Assembly: GCA_035361955.1 (NCBI GenBank)
Contig: DAOSDC010000030.1
Coordinates: 1-5,073 of the forward strand
DNA from: UBA6120 sp035361955
GTDB lineage: Bacteria; Bacillota_I; Bacilli_A; RFN20; CAG-826
Length of the DNA stretch: 5,073 nucleotides
Reading direction: 5' to 3'
The notes beneath the pieces were generated by a model. That model was given only the letters and a program-made list of their open reading frames with translations. It searched no databases and was not told where the DNA came from. The translations under genes were made by a program, and so were the position numbers. This document shows, piece after piece, positions 1-5,057 of the stretch; the first letter of the stretch is position 1; each line of letters starts with the position of its first letter.

Positions 1-6
1 TTTGAC

Positions 7-33
7 GGGGTGGATGACTCATTCCACCTTTTT
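7..33 (+). terminator. Possible plus-strand terminator for a gene outside the window
   Basis: GGTGGA (9-14) pairs with TCCACC (23-28) across an 8-nt loop, extendable by two G-U pairs (7-8 with 29-30), and a short T run follows to 33. The U tract is on the plus strand, which suggests a gene arriving from the left and converging on the array. The stem is short and the TTCCACCTTTT motif repeats just after it, so the call is tentative. Confidence 0.4.
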
Positions 34-94
34 CCACCTTTTACTTTACAGAGTCAATTATTTATGTCCATAGAAAGGGGTATCTTCACTTTAC

Positions 95-165
95 TTGGTG
101 GAGATGCTATTCCTCGAACTTTATCCTATTCCACTATCGAAAAACACTGATTGGAGCGTTATTTA
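95..165 (-). repeat. att-like repeat: tmRNA 3' end plus conserved right arm (distal copy)
   Basis: TTGGTGGAGATGC (95-107) matches the tmRNA 3' end. The following arm (TATTCC, AACTTTATCCTATTCCACTAT, then GCGTTAT) matches the copy at 3004-3071 with a few substitutions and a short indel near 146-151. The inverted arm ATCCTATTCCAC is at 123-134. Sequence left of 95 does not resemble the terminator arm found left of the other two copies, so this is probably the far boundary of the array, where unrelated flanking DNA resumes. Confidence 0.68.
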
Positions 166-221
166 CGGCGTATTTGGTTTGAGATGAATCGTTTGTTTTT
201 TAATAATTTTCTTATTATTCA

Positions 222-275
222 GAAATGGGCTCCACCATCACAAAATGATATAGTTATACCATTTCGATTGTGATG
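222..275 (-). other. Compound stem-loop after the stop codon (interleaved inverted repeats)
   Basis: Two inverted repeats interleave: GAAATGG (222-228) with CCATTTC (259-265), and CATCACAA (236-243) with TTGTGATG (268-275). Order A-B-A'-B' would give an H-type pseudoknot or two alternative hairpins. The same arrangement with different bases follows the paralogous gene. It starts about 15 nt beyond the stop. There is no good U tract, so it is not an obvious intrinsic terminator. Confidence 0.55.
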
Positions 276-290
276 CTGATTATGTTTTCT

Positions 291-2582
291 TTACAATGAA
301 ATCCACAAGGCTGGGACAATGCCGGGGTACGCGTAGTTGACGGAGATGCCGCCGAAACTGCCATCGCGATTCACGAGGCGCGCGCTGACACTGCTGCTGC
401 TCGGTGACCGCAACCACCAATAATTATAGCCGGTTGTGTATGTGTAAACACCTTGAGACTTAGCATAGGCGCTCGGTGCGAGTTTTCTTGAAGTAGTTGT
501 GCTTAATCCATTAGTCGCGCTAGTGGCTTCCACATAACTGAGTAAGAACACTTTGTCGCTAGTGTTAGCGCATGCATAAATGTTTGGGTCATAGCCGGTC
601 GACGCAACGCTATTATCGACCGTTGTGGTCTGAATCCGTGCTTTCTCCTCGGCACTAAACGCCGCGTTATAGAAGTTGTCGTTTAACCAAAAACGAATGT
701 GCGATTCCATATAATTATTGGGATATACGGTAACCGAATTAATCGTTCGATTGGAGTCTGAGTAGAAATAGTCTTGGGAATCGAGGACGAGATTCGTCAT
801 TAAGAAGGCTTTTCCTGCTTGTACATCAAGGACCCGCCAGGCAATCGGTTCGTATTTGAACCAATAGACAGAACTAGTGGTGTATCCGTTATCATCTTGA
901 AAAGTATTTCCCGTGGATGAGGGGATTGTTGTTTGATAGGGTCGATAACTAGTGAAATAGACACCGCGGTATTTCTCGTTTCCATTAATTAGGTCGATGT
1001 ACCACATAAAAGAAGAAATAGATCCGCTTATGTAATAACCATAATCCGTCCACGCTTGATTGTTTCCTGAACTCGGAAGTGATCCAGCGGCACTAGTAAG
1101 TGTAGAAACGAGGGTACTATCCGTCACTTTGGTCTGCGGATACATGCCGAAGTTTGTTTTGCCGTCGAGCGATATCCACAAAGCCGGCACCACGCCGTCG
1201 CTAGTGTGATAAATTGTTCTCCAGTCGATATTACCTTGGCTAGTCAATCGGAAATTATAGTCGGATAAGGAACTGTGTGGTGAACGCAAAAACCAGTGGC
1301 CGAATGTGCTGGATGTATTTGCTCCTTGTGACTGAGCATAGGCGCTTGTTTTCAATTGCCTGTCGGCGTCAGCGCTCAATCCATAAGATGCATTCGTGAC
1401 GTCCACGCGGCTTAGCAAGAAAACTTTATCGCTTGTATCGACACACGCATAAGTGTTCGGGTTGTAACCAGTTGAGTCGGCGCTATTGTCGACGATGGTC
1501 GTTTGGATTGTTGCTTTTTCTTCGGGAGTAAAGGCGGTGTTATAAAAGTTGTAATTCAGCCAAGAACGTATGTGCGACTCTTTGTAATTGTTTGGATAGA
1601 CGGTTGCGGAGTCAATTGTTCGATTCGATGTTGAATAGTAATAGTCTTGTGAGTCAATGACGAGGTTCGCCATTAAGAAGGCGTTGTCATTTTGAATATC
1701 AAGCACGCGCCACGAAATAGGTTCGTATTTAAACCAATAAACATTTCCCGCGGTATAACCATTATCATCTTGATAGGTATAGTAGGCTGACGATGAATAT
1801 GTTGTATAGTAAGGCCGATAACTGGTGAAATACACGCCCCGATATTCGCTAGATTCGTTTACTAAATCGATATACCACATATATGATGAAACTGTTCCGC
1901 TGATGTAATAATCATAATCGGTCCATGCTTGATTGTTGCCCGAACTCGGAAGCGTTCCAGCAGCGCTTGTAAGTGTAGAGATAAGGGTGCTATCAGTCAC
2001 CTTGGTCTGCGGATACATGCCAAAGTTAGTCACGCCGCCAACTTCTCCGTTTGGTATGCAACTATAGGTTATGACTAGTGATGTTAATGACAACTGGCCT
2101 GTTCCGGTATTGGTAATCATGAAGAAATACGGGCCGCTGAGAAAGGTGGCGGGAGACGTCGACGTCAATATTTGCGGATTGGTCGTTGGTGAGGCCTGCC
2201 AGCCCGTTGTTAGCGTGGCCTCGCCACCCGTGAAAGTTGCCGTAATCGATTTGATCGAGGTAATGCGAGTATCAACATTATTAGAAATCGTGCCATCTTC
2301 GGCAAATACAGCGTGGTAACTCGCCACTCGCTTCGCATTCCCGTAATCGAAATCAACATAGCGCCCGGTGCCGGTTCCTGTTCCAAATGAATCAGTGCTC
2401 AAGCTTAGCGGTGCGTTGTCACCATTAAGCGTAATTGTATATGTGGGTTCCTCGCCTTCCACTCGCTCAATTGAAGGCTGCTCGGCATTGCCAATTAAGA
2501 TGACAGAGGCCACTAAAAGAAGGTAGAGGGCGTTTACAAAAAGGAATTGTCGCTTTTTAAGGGTCGTTTGATAGCCAAACAT
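291..2582 (-). CDS. Exported surface protein with two tandem DUF6273-like domains and a variable C-terminus
   Basis: Predicted exported or membrane-anchored protein of 763 aa; its biochemical function is not recognisable. Residues 9-11 (KKR) followed by a hydrophobic stretch at about 13-31 form a signal peptide or N-terminal anchor, with possible cleavage after GNA at 31-33. There is no lipobox or LPXTG motif. Residues about 48-175 form a beta-rich domain with the motifs RYVDFDY, ITATFTGGEATLTTGW and ITNTG, ending in ITYSC. Two DUF6273-like domains follow, at about 185-475 and 476-763, with a repeat period of 291 residues. Each runs from TNFGMYPQTKV through YRGVYFTSYRPY, VYWFKYEP, WRVLD and DKVFLLS to VPALWISL. 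Family knowledge suggests a C-type-lectin-like display fold for such ends, which is inference. The start is the only sensible ATG, with AAAAGGAGGG nine bases upstream. It is the larger paralogue of the gene at 3195-4634, and its last domain resembles that gene more than its own first domain does. Codons 728-753 look hypermutated. Confidence 0.93.
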   Translation of the reverse strand: MFGYQTTLKKRQFLFVNALYLLLVASVILIGNAEQPSIERVEGEEPTYTITLNGDNAPLSLSTDSFGTGTGTGRYVDFDYGNAKRVASYHAVFAEDGTISNNVDTRITSIKSITATFTGGEATLTTGWQASPTTNPQILTSTSPATFLSGPYFFMITNTGTGQLSLTSLVITYSCIPNGEVGGVTNFGMYPQTKVTDSTLISTLTSAAGTLPSSGNNQAWTDYDYYISGTVSSYMWYIDLVNESSEYRGVYFTSYRPYYTTYSSSAYYTYQDDNGYTAGNVYWFKYEPISWRVLDIQNDNAFLMANLVIDSQDYYYSTSNRTIDSATVYPNNYKESHIRSWLNYNFYNTAFTPEEKATIQTTIVDNSADSTGYNPNTYACVDTSDKVFLLSRVDVTNASYGLSADADRQLKTSAYAQSQGANTSSTFGHWFLRSPHSSLSDYNFRLTSQGNIDWRTIYHTSDGVVPALWISLDGKTNFGMYPQTKVTDSTLVSTLTSAAGSLPSSGNNQAWTDYGYYISGSISSFMWYIDLINGNEKYRGVYFTSYRPYQTTIPSSTGNTFQDDNGYTTSSVYWFKYEPIAWRVLDVQAGKAFLMTNLVLDSQDYFYSDSNRTINSVTVYPNNYMESHIRFWLNDNFYNAAFSAEEKARIQTTTVDNSVASTGYDPNIYACANTSDKVFLLSYVEATSATNGLSTTTSRKLAPSAYAKSQGVYTYTTGYNYWWLRSPSSSSVSARLVNRDGSFGGISVNYAYPGIVPALWISL
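294..1157 (-). repeat. Second copy of the internal domain repeat
   Basis: Encodes residues 476-763. Its C-terminal half is closer to the neighbouring 479-aa protein than to residues 185-475: VDNSVASTGY, SYVEATSA, GLSTTTSR and LAPSAYAKSQGVYTYT are shared. This suggests that the second domain was gained from, or exchanged with, a one-domain paralogue by recombination between cassettes rather than by simple internal duplication. Confidence 0.85.
324..401 (-). other. Putative DGR variable region in the 763-aa protein
   Basis: Codons 728-753, between WWLRSP and VPALWISL. Compared by hand with 3228-3308, conserved blocks (AGCGCGCGC, GATGGCAGTTTC) alternate with codons that mostly keep a third-position C but differ at positions 1 and 2. 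Examples are AGC/TAC, AGC/GAC, CTC/TAC, CGC/TTC and CCC/GGC. This fits descent from AAC-like template codons by adenine-targeted mutagenesis. The location at the extreme 3' end of the gene is typical of DGR targets. No template or reverse transcriptase is present here to prove it. Confidence 0.6.
1158..2030 (-). repeat. First copy of the internal domain repeat
   Basis: Encodes residues 185-475 of the 763-aa protein and ends with a DGK linker. It is a diverged duplicate of residues 476-763 and of the single domain of the neighbouring protein. Opening motifs such as TNFGMYPQTKVTDST and SSGNNQAWTDY are shared almost exactly. The segment equivalent to the variable region (1197-1277, HSSLS to HTSD) uses all four bases at third codon positions and lacks the NNC pattern, so this copy looks not currently diversified. 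Confidence 0.85.
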
Positions 2583-2590
2583 TATGGTGG

Positions 2591-2600
2591 CCCTCCTTTT
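2591..2600 (-). promoter_or_regulatory. Ribosome binding site of the 763-aa gene
   Basis: AAAAGGAGGG on the minus strand, nine bases before the ATG at 2580-2582. It is a near-perfect anti-SD match and fixes the start. Confidence 0.9.
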
Positions 2601-2627
2601 ACTACAAAAAACAGTGAAAGGTTAAAT

Positions 2628-2712
2628 TTTATATGCGATAAAACTATTTTTTTGAGTCAACAATGTGTCTCTTGTTGATTTAATGATATGGTTTGCCAGC
2701 TACATCACGCAA
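2628..2712 (-). promoter_or_regulatory. Candidate promoter region of the 763-aa gene
   Basis: Two imperfect options lie on the minus strand. The first is TTGCGT (2707-2712) with TATCAT (2683-2688) at 18 bp, a good -10 with a weak -35. The second is TTGACT (2655-2660) with TATAAA (2628-2633), good hexamers at a long 21-bp spacing. I cannot choose between them. Confidence 0.3.
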
Positions 2713-2786
2713 TCCTACAGGCCATTATTTCTTTAATTTCATAACTTAAAAAATTATTTTCGCAATTTTGGATATTTTGCCCTGAA

Positions 2787-2806
2787 TTTTCAAGGTTGAT
2801 ACTTTT
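2787..2806 (-). promoter_or_regulatory. Conserved 20-nt upstream element (copy 1)
   Basis: AAAAGTATCAACCTTGAAAA on the minus strand. It differs at one base from the element at 4841-4860. It lies 204 bp before the start codon and exactly 217 bp from the tmRNA-end repeat, within otherwise diverged DNA. It could be a regulator operator, a promoter -35 region (TTGAAA or an AACC-type motif) or a recombinase arm site. Confidence 0.55.
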
Positions 2807-2926
2807 CATCATTTTGTTTCAAACGACATCAATTATCGGGTTTTTAAAAAAAGAACCTAAAGAATATTAACCGATGTGTTGGTGTACGTATTGTAATCCA
2901 TTTTTAATGTTTCATTTCCCTGACAT

Positions 2927-2976
2927 AAAAAAGAAAAACCCCGTTGCTATTGACCCCAATAAAGGTCTATACGAGG
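2927..2976 (-). terminator. Intrinsic terminator, second copy, next to a tmRNA-end repeat
   Basis: On the minus strand CCTCGT (2971-2976) pairs with ACGGGG (2939-2944) using one U-G wobble. An inner GACC/GGTC stem (2964-2967 with 2952-2955) lies inside it, and TTTTTCTTTTTT (2927-2938) follows. Position and architecture match the tmRNA terminator at 4982-5030. One stem pair is C-G here and U-A there, a compensatory change that argues for selection on the hairpin. It sits about 220 nt beyond the stop of the gene at 3195-4634 and upstream of the gene at 291-2582, so it would close the first transcript and insulate the second. Confidence 0.8.
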
Positions 2977-3003
2977 CTTTTCAAAATCAAAATAGGTCAA
3001 ATT

Positions 3004-3071
3004 TGGTGGAGATGCGATTCCCTTAACTTTATCCTATTCCACTATGAAAAAACGATTGAAGCGTTATTATT
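3004..3071 (-). repeat. att-like repeat: tmRNA 3' end plus conserved right arm (middle copy)
   Basis: Plus-strand TGGTGGAGATGCG (3004-3016) is identical to the tmRNA end at 5058-5070. Unlike the tmRNA, it continues into ATTCC, AACTTTATCC and TATTCCACTAT and on into GCGTTAT. That continuation is shared with the copy at 95-165. GTGGAGATGCGAT (3006-3018) and ATCCTATTCCAC (3031-3042) form an imperfect inverted repeat around a spacer of about 12 nt, the geometry of a tyrosine-recombinase core site. That role is inferred; no recombinase is in the window. Confidence 0.7.
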
Positions 3072-3123
3072 CGGTTTATTGTTGTAGCCCGAAGTGGGCA
3101 AATTACTAATGTTATTGTTAGTG

Positions 3124-3190
3124 AAAATGGCCCTCGCTATCACAAAGTGATAACGCTCTGGCCATTTTGGTTTGCTGCGCGGATTGTGAT
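3124..3190 (-). other. Compound stem-loop after the stop codon, second copy
   Basis: AAAATGGCC (3124-3132) pairs perfectly with GGCCATTTT (3160-3168). Inside it TATCAC (3138-3143) pairs with GTGATA (3147-3152) across an AAA loop. ATCACAA (3139-3145) can instead pair with TTGTGAT (3184-3190), four nt from the stop, crossing the first stem. It may act as a weak bidirectional terminator or as the DNA cruciform seen downstream of some DGR variable regions. The choice is open. Confidence 0.65.
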
Positions 3191-3194
3191 TTCC

Positions 3195-4634
3195 CTAAAG
3201 TGAAATCCACAAAGCGGGCACCACGCCGCCGGACGTGCGGTAGACATAGTTATTGGTGAAACTGCCATCGAAACTCACGTAGCGCGCGCTGCCGGCGAGG
3301 TAGTCGTACGGCGACCGCAACCACCAATAATTAAAACCATTTGTGTAAGTATATACACCTTGAGACTTGGCATAGGCGCTCGGCGCGAGTTGCCTTGATG
3401 TCGTTGTGCTTAATCCGTAGGCTGCACTTGTAGCTTCCACATAGCTTAACAGGAAAACTTTATCGCTTGTGTTGGCACATGCATAAGTATTGGGATTATA
3501 TCCAGTGGAAGCAACACTATTGTCAACGGTTGTGGTTTGAATCCTTACTTTTTCTTCGGCTGTAAAGGCTGTGTTATAGAAGTTATCGTTTAACCATGAT
3601 CGAATATGCGATTCTTTGTAATTGTTTGGGTAAACGGTTGCCCCGCTTATTGTTCTATTTGAGGTGGAGTAGTAATAATCTTGGGAGTCGATAACAAGAT
3701 TTGCCATCAAAAAGGCTTTACCACTTACAACATCAAGCACGCGCCAGGTTATTGGTTCGTATTTAAACCAATAAACGAAGCTCATTGTATAGCCATTATC
3801 ATCTTGATAACTATTTGAGGTTGATGATGTTCCGGTTGTGTAATATGGCCGATAGGTCGTGAAATAGACACCGCGATATTCAATGTTTTGATTGATTAAA
3901 TCGATATACCACATGAAGGAGGAAATGGAACCGCTGATGTAGTAACCATAGTCTGTCCATGATTTGTTGCTGCCAGACGTTGGCAAACCTTCAACTCCCC
4001 CGGCGGAAGTGTTTAAAGTGGAAATCACCGTGGAGTCCGTCACTTTGCTTTGTGGATACATACCAAAGTAAGTTGTGCCTCCCGCTTCTTCTGTGGGGGC
4101 GCAACTGTATGTTATGGTTAGTGATGTTAATGATAAATTATCAGTTCCTGTATTCGTAATGAGAAAGTAATATGGGTCGTTGGTAAAGGTCGCGCCAACA
4201 CCAGAAGTTAATGGCTGCGTATTCGTATTCGGGTAAACGCGCCAACCGGTGGTCAATGTCGCTTCCCCGCCAATAAAAGTCGCTGTAATTGACAGTATTG
4301 ATGTGATCCGTGTTGATGAATTGTTAGCAATGTAGCCATCAACTCCAATAACAACATGTTTTTCTGATGCTAGTTTCGCTTGGGAATAGTCGAAATTTAC
4401 ATATCGGGCGGTCGCCATTGCCAAGCCGCTTACAAATGTTTCAGTATTTAAGCCACTTGGGGTATTCGTGGAGTCGAGGTTAAGGGAATATGGCGGCGTT
4501 TCTTCGCCTTGAACTCGTCCAATCGGTGATTGTCCTCCGATTCCAATGGCTAATATGGCAGCGGTCGCGATAACGTAAAGCGCGTTCCCAAATAAGAAAC
4601 TTTTTAGTTTTGTCACGAACATTTTTCGAGGCAT
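3195..4634 (-). CDS. Exported surface protein with one DUF6273-like domain and a variable C-terminus
   Basis: Predicted exported or anchored protein of 479 aa, paralogous to the gene at 291-2582; function not recognised. The N-terminus MPRKMFVTKLKS is followed by a hydrophobic segment (about residues 12-33) and a conserved RVQGEE motif just outside it, matching RVEGEE in the paralogue. Next comes the beta-rich domain (about 48-178: RYVNFDY, ITATFIGGEATLTTGW, ITNTG, ITYSC) and one DUF6273-like domain (about 187-479: YFGMYPQSKV, YRGVYFTTYRPYY, YWFKYEP, WRVLDV, DKVFLLS, WWLRSP, VPALWISL). The frame is open up to an ATG at 4698-4700. I chose the ATG at 4632-4634 because TAAAGGTGAT sits six bases upstream of it, and because the extra 22 residues are hydrophilic, absent from the paralogue and would displace the signal. 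A third ATG at 4620-4622 aligns with the paralogue's start but is too far from the ribosome binding site. Codons covering 3228-3308 form a putative DGR variable region. It has its own promoter region and lies downstream of the tmRNA terminator. Confidence 0.92.
   Translation of the reverse strand: MPRKMFVTKLKSFLFGNALYVIATAAILAIGIGGQSPIGRVQGEETPPYSLNLDSTNTPSGLNTETFVSGLAMATARYVNFDYSQAKLASEKHVVIGVDGYIANNSSTRITSILSITATFIGGEATLTTGWRVYPNTNTQPLTSGVGATFTNDPYYFLITNTGTDNLSLTSLTITYSCAPTEEAGGTTYFGMYPQSKVTDSTVISTLNTSAGGVEGLPTSGSNKSWTDYGYYISGSISSFMWYIDLINQNIEYRGVYFTTYRPYYTTGTSSTSNSYQDDNGYTMSFVYWFKYEPITWRVLDVVSGKAFLMANLVIDSQDYYYSTSNRTISGATVYPNNYKESHIRSWLNDNFYNTAFTAEEKVRIQTTTVDNSVASTGYNPNTYACANTSDKVFLLSYVEATSAAYGLSTTTSRQLAPSAYAKSQGVYTYTNGFNYWWLRSPYDYLAGSARYVSFDGSFTNNYVYRTSGGVVPALWISL
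3228..3308 (-). other. Putative DGR variable region in the 479-aa protein
   Basis: Covers the codons from Tyr443 to Gly469. It opens with a run of NNC codons (Y, D, Y, L, A, G, S) after an exactly shared 20-nt flank ending TGGTTGCGGTC. In 27 alignable codons against 324-401, 17 differ, all change the amino acid, and by my count about 27 differences fall at positions 1 or 2 against about 3 at position 3. It is one codon longer than the other copy. It is more GC-rich than the rest of the gene, as expected when adenines are replaced at random. Confidence 0.6.
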
Positions 4635-4640
4635 AGCGGT

Positions 4641-4650
4641 ATCACCTTTA
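4641..4650 (-). promoter_or_regulatory. Ribosome binding site deciding the start of the 479-aa gene
   Basis: TAAAGGTGAT on the minus strand, six bases before the ATG at 4632-4634. It supports this start over the in-frame ATGs at 4698-4700 and 4620-4622. Confidence 0.75.
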
Positions 4651-4747
4651 ATGAATAATGCGAGAGACCAATCAGCGGCGGGTGATTTGTTTTGATACAA
4701 AAACTAATGATGTAGTTATCAATGTTGTTGCTTTCTACTTATCATTT

Positions 4748-4776
4748 AGAATACTCACTCTTTGCTTGTTAATCAA
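4748..4776 (-). promoter_or_regulatory. Candidate sigma-70 promoter of the 479-aa gene
   Basis: TTGATT (4771-4776) and TATTCT (4748-4753) on the minus strand are separated by exactly 17 bp. Each matches four of six consensus positions. This would give a leader of about 105 nt. It is not conserved at the paralogous gene, so confidence is modest. Confidence 0.4.
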
Positions 4777-4840
4777 ATACGACTCGTTACTAAATCAATA
4801 ATTCATAAAGAAACTTCACTTTTTCCAAAAAAGTCATGAC

Positions 4841-4860
4841 ATTTCAAGGTTGATACTTTT
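4841..4860 (-). promoter_or_regulatory. Conserved 20-nt upstream element (copy 2)
   Basis: AAAAGTATCAACCTTGAAAT on the minus strand, 207 bp before the chosen start codon and exactly 217 bp from the tmRNA end. A shorter version, AACCTTGAAAAT, recurs at 4954-4965 beside the terminator, so the motif may bind as more than one copy in this unit. Confidence 0.55.
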
Positions 4861-4981
4861 TACCCTTTTCATTATCTTGATCGTAACTGAGTGCTTTTCT
4901 GTTAAAACGTTGCATGAGTATTATGCGCGTATTTCGAAATAAAGAATCTACTCATTTTCAAGGTTTTCTATCCCTGACAAC

Positions 4982-5030
4982 AAAAAGAAAAACTCCGTTT
5001 TGGTTGACCTGAATAAAGGTCTATACGGAG
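4982..5030 (-). terminator. Intrinsic terminator following tmRNA
   Basis: On the minus strand an outer stem CTCCGT/ACGGAG (5025-5030 with 4993-4998) encloses an inner stem GACC/GGTC (5018-5021 with 5006-5009). A U-rich tract TTTTTCTTTTT (4982-4992) follows immediately. It lies about 28 nt past the tmRNA CCA end and should separate tmRNA transcription from the gene at 3195-4634. A homologous terminator with compensatory base changes is at 2927-2976. Confidence 0.8.
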
Positions 5031-5057
5031 CCTTTCAAAGACGAAATAGGATAGTTT

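Larger units (their letters stand above)
2601..2926. other. Intergenic left arm of the distal unit, no gene seen
   Basis: About 325 bp of AT-rich DNA without a convincing coding frame on either strand. It holds the leader and candidate promoters of the 763-aa gene (2628-2712) and the 20-nt conserved element (2787-2806). Near the terminator a CCCTGAC motif at 2918-2924 is shared with 4972-4978. The rest is diverged from the corresponding 4651-4981 stretch although spacing is kept. Confidence 0.7.
4651..4981. other. Intergenic left arm of the proximal unit, no gene seen
   Basis: About 330 bp between the ribosome binding site of the 479-aa gene and the tmRNA terminator. The ATG-led in-frame extension to 4700 has no ribosome binding site and is not treated as coding. 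It contains the candidate promoter (4748-4776), the 20-nt element (4841-4860) and a partial copy of that element (4954-4965). I see nothing else. Confidence 0.7.

Noticed and set aside
64..150. Short plus-strand frame starting ATGTCC that reads through the left repeat (GGDAIP, LSYST)
   Set aside because: The same residues appear at the middle repeat only because the DNA is repeated. There a stop lies just upstream in frame and the downstream frames disagree by indels, so this is not a peptide gene or transposase remnant.
202..219. AATAAT/ATTATT hairpin as the terminator of the 763-aa gene
   Set aside because: The stem is six A-T pairs only and has no counterpart after the paralogous gene.
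800..985. Minus-strand frame of 61 codons inside the 763-aa gene
   Set aside because: It overlaps the large gene in another frame, has no ribosome binding site and cuts across a conserved domain.
2071..2319. Plus-strand open frame of 82 codons
   Set aside because: It is antisense to the conserved beta-rich domain of the 763-aa gene and not preserved antisense to the same region of the paralogue.
3004..3042. Integron attC site
   Set aside because: No proper RYYYAAC/GTTRRRY pair in the right arrangement, and the repeat is explained by the tmRNA 3' end.
3959..4159. Plus-strand open frame of 66 codons
   Set aside because: Antisense shadow over the 479-aa gene with no initiation signal and no recognisable product.
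4635..4700. Upstream ATG at 4698-4700 as start of the 479-aa protein
   Set aside because: No ribosome binding site, and the extra residues precede the signal segment and are absent from the paralogue. The ATG at 4632-4634 has TAAAGGTGAT in place.
4719..4735. GTTGTTG motif as part of a DGR template repeat
   Set aside because: Flanking bases do not match either variable region (no GCGCGC or GATGGCAGTTTC counterpart), so it is a chance AAC run.
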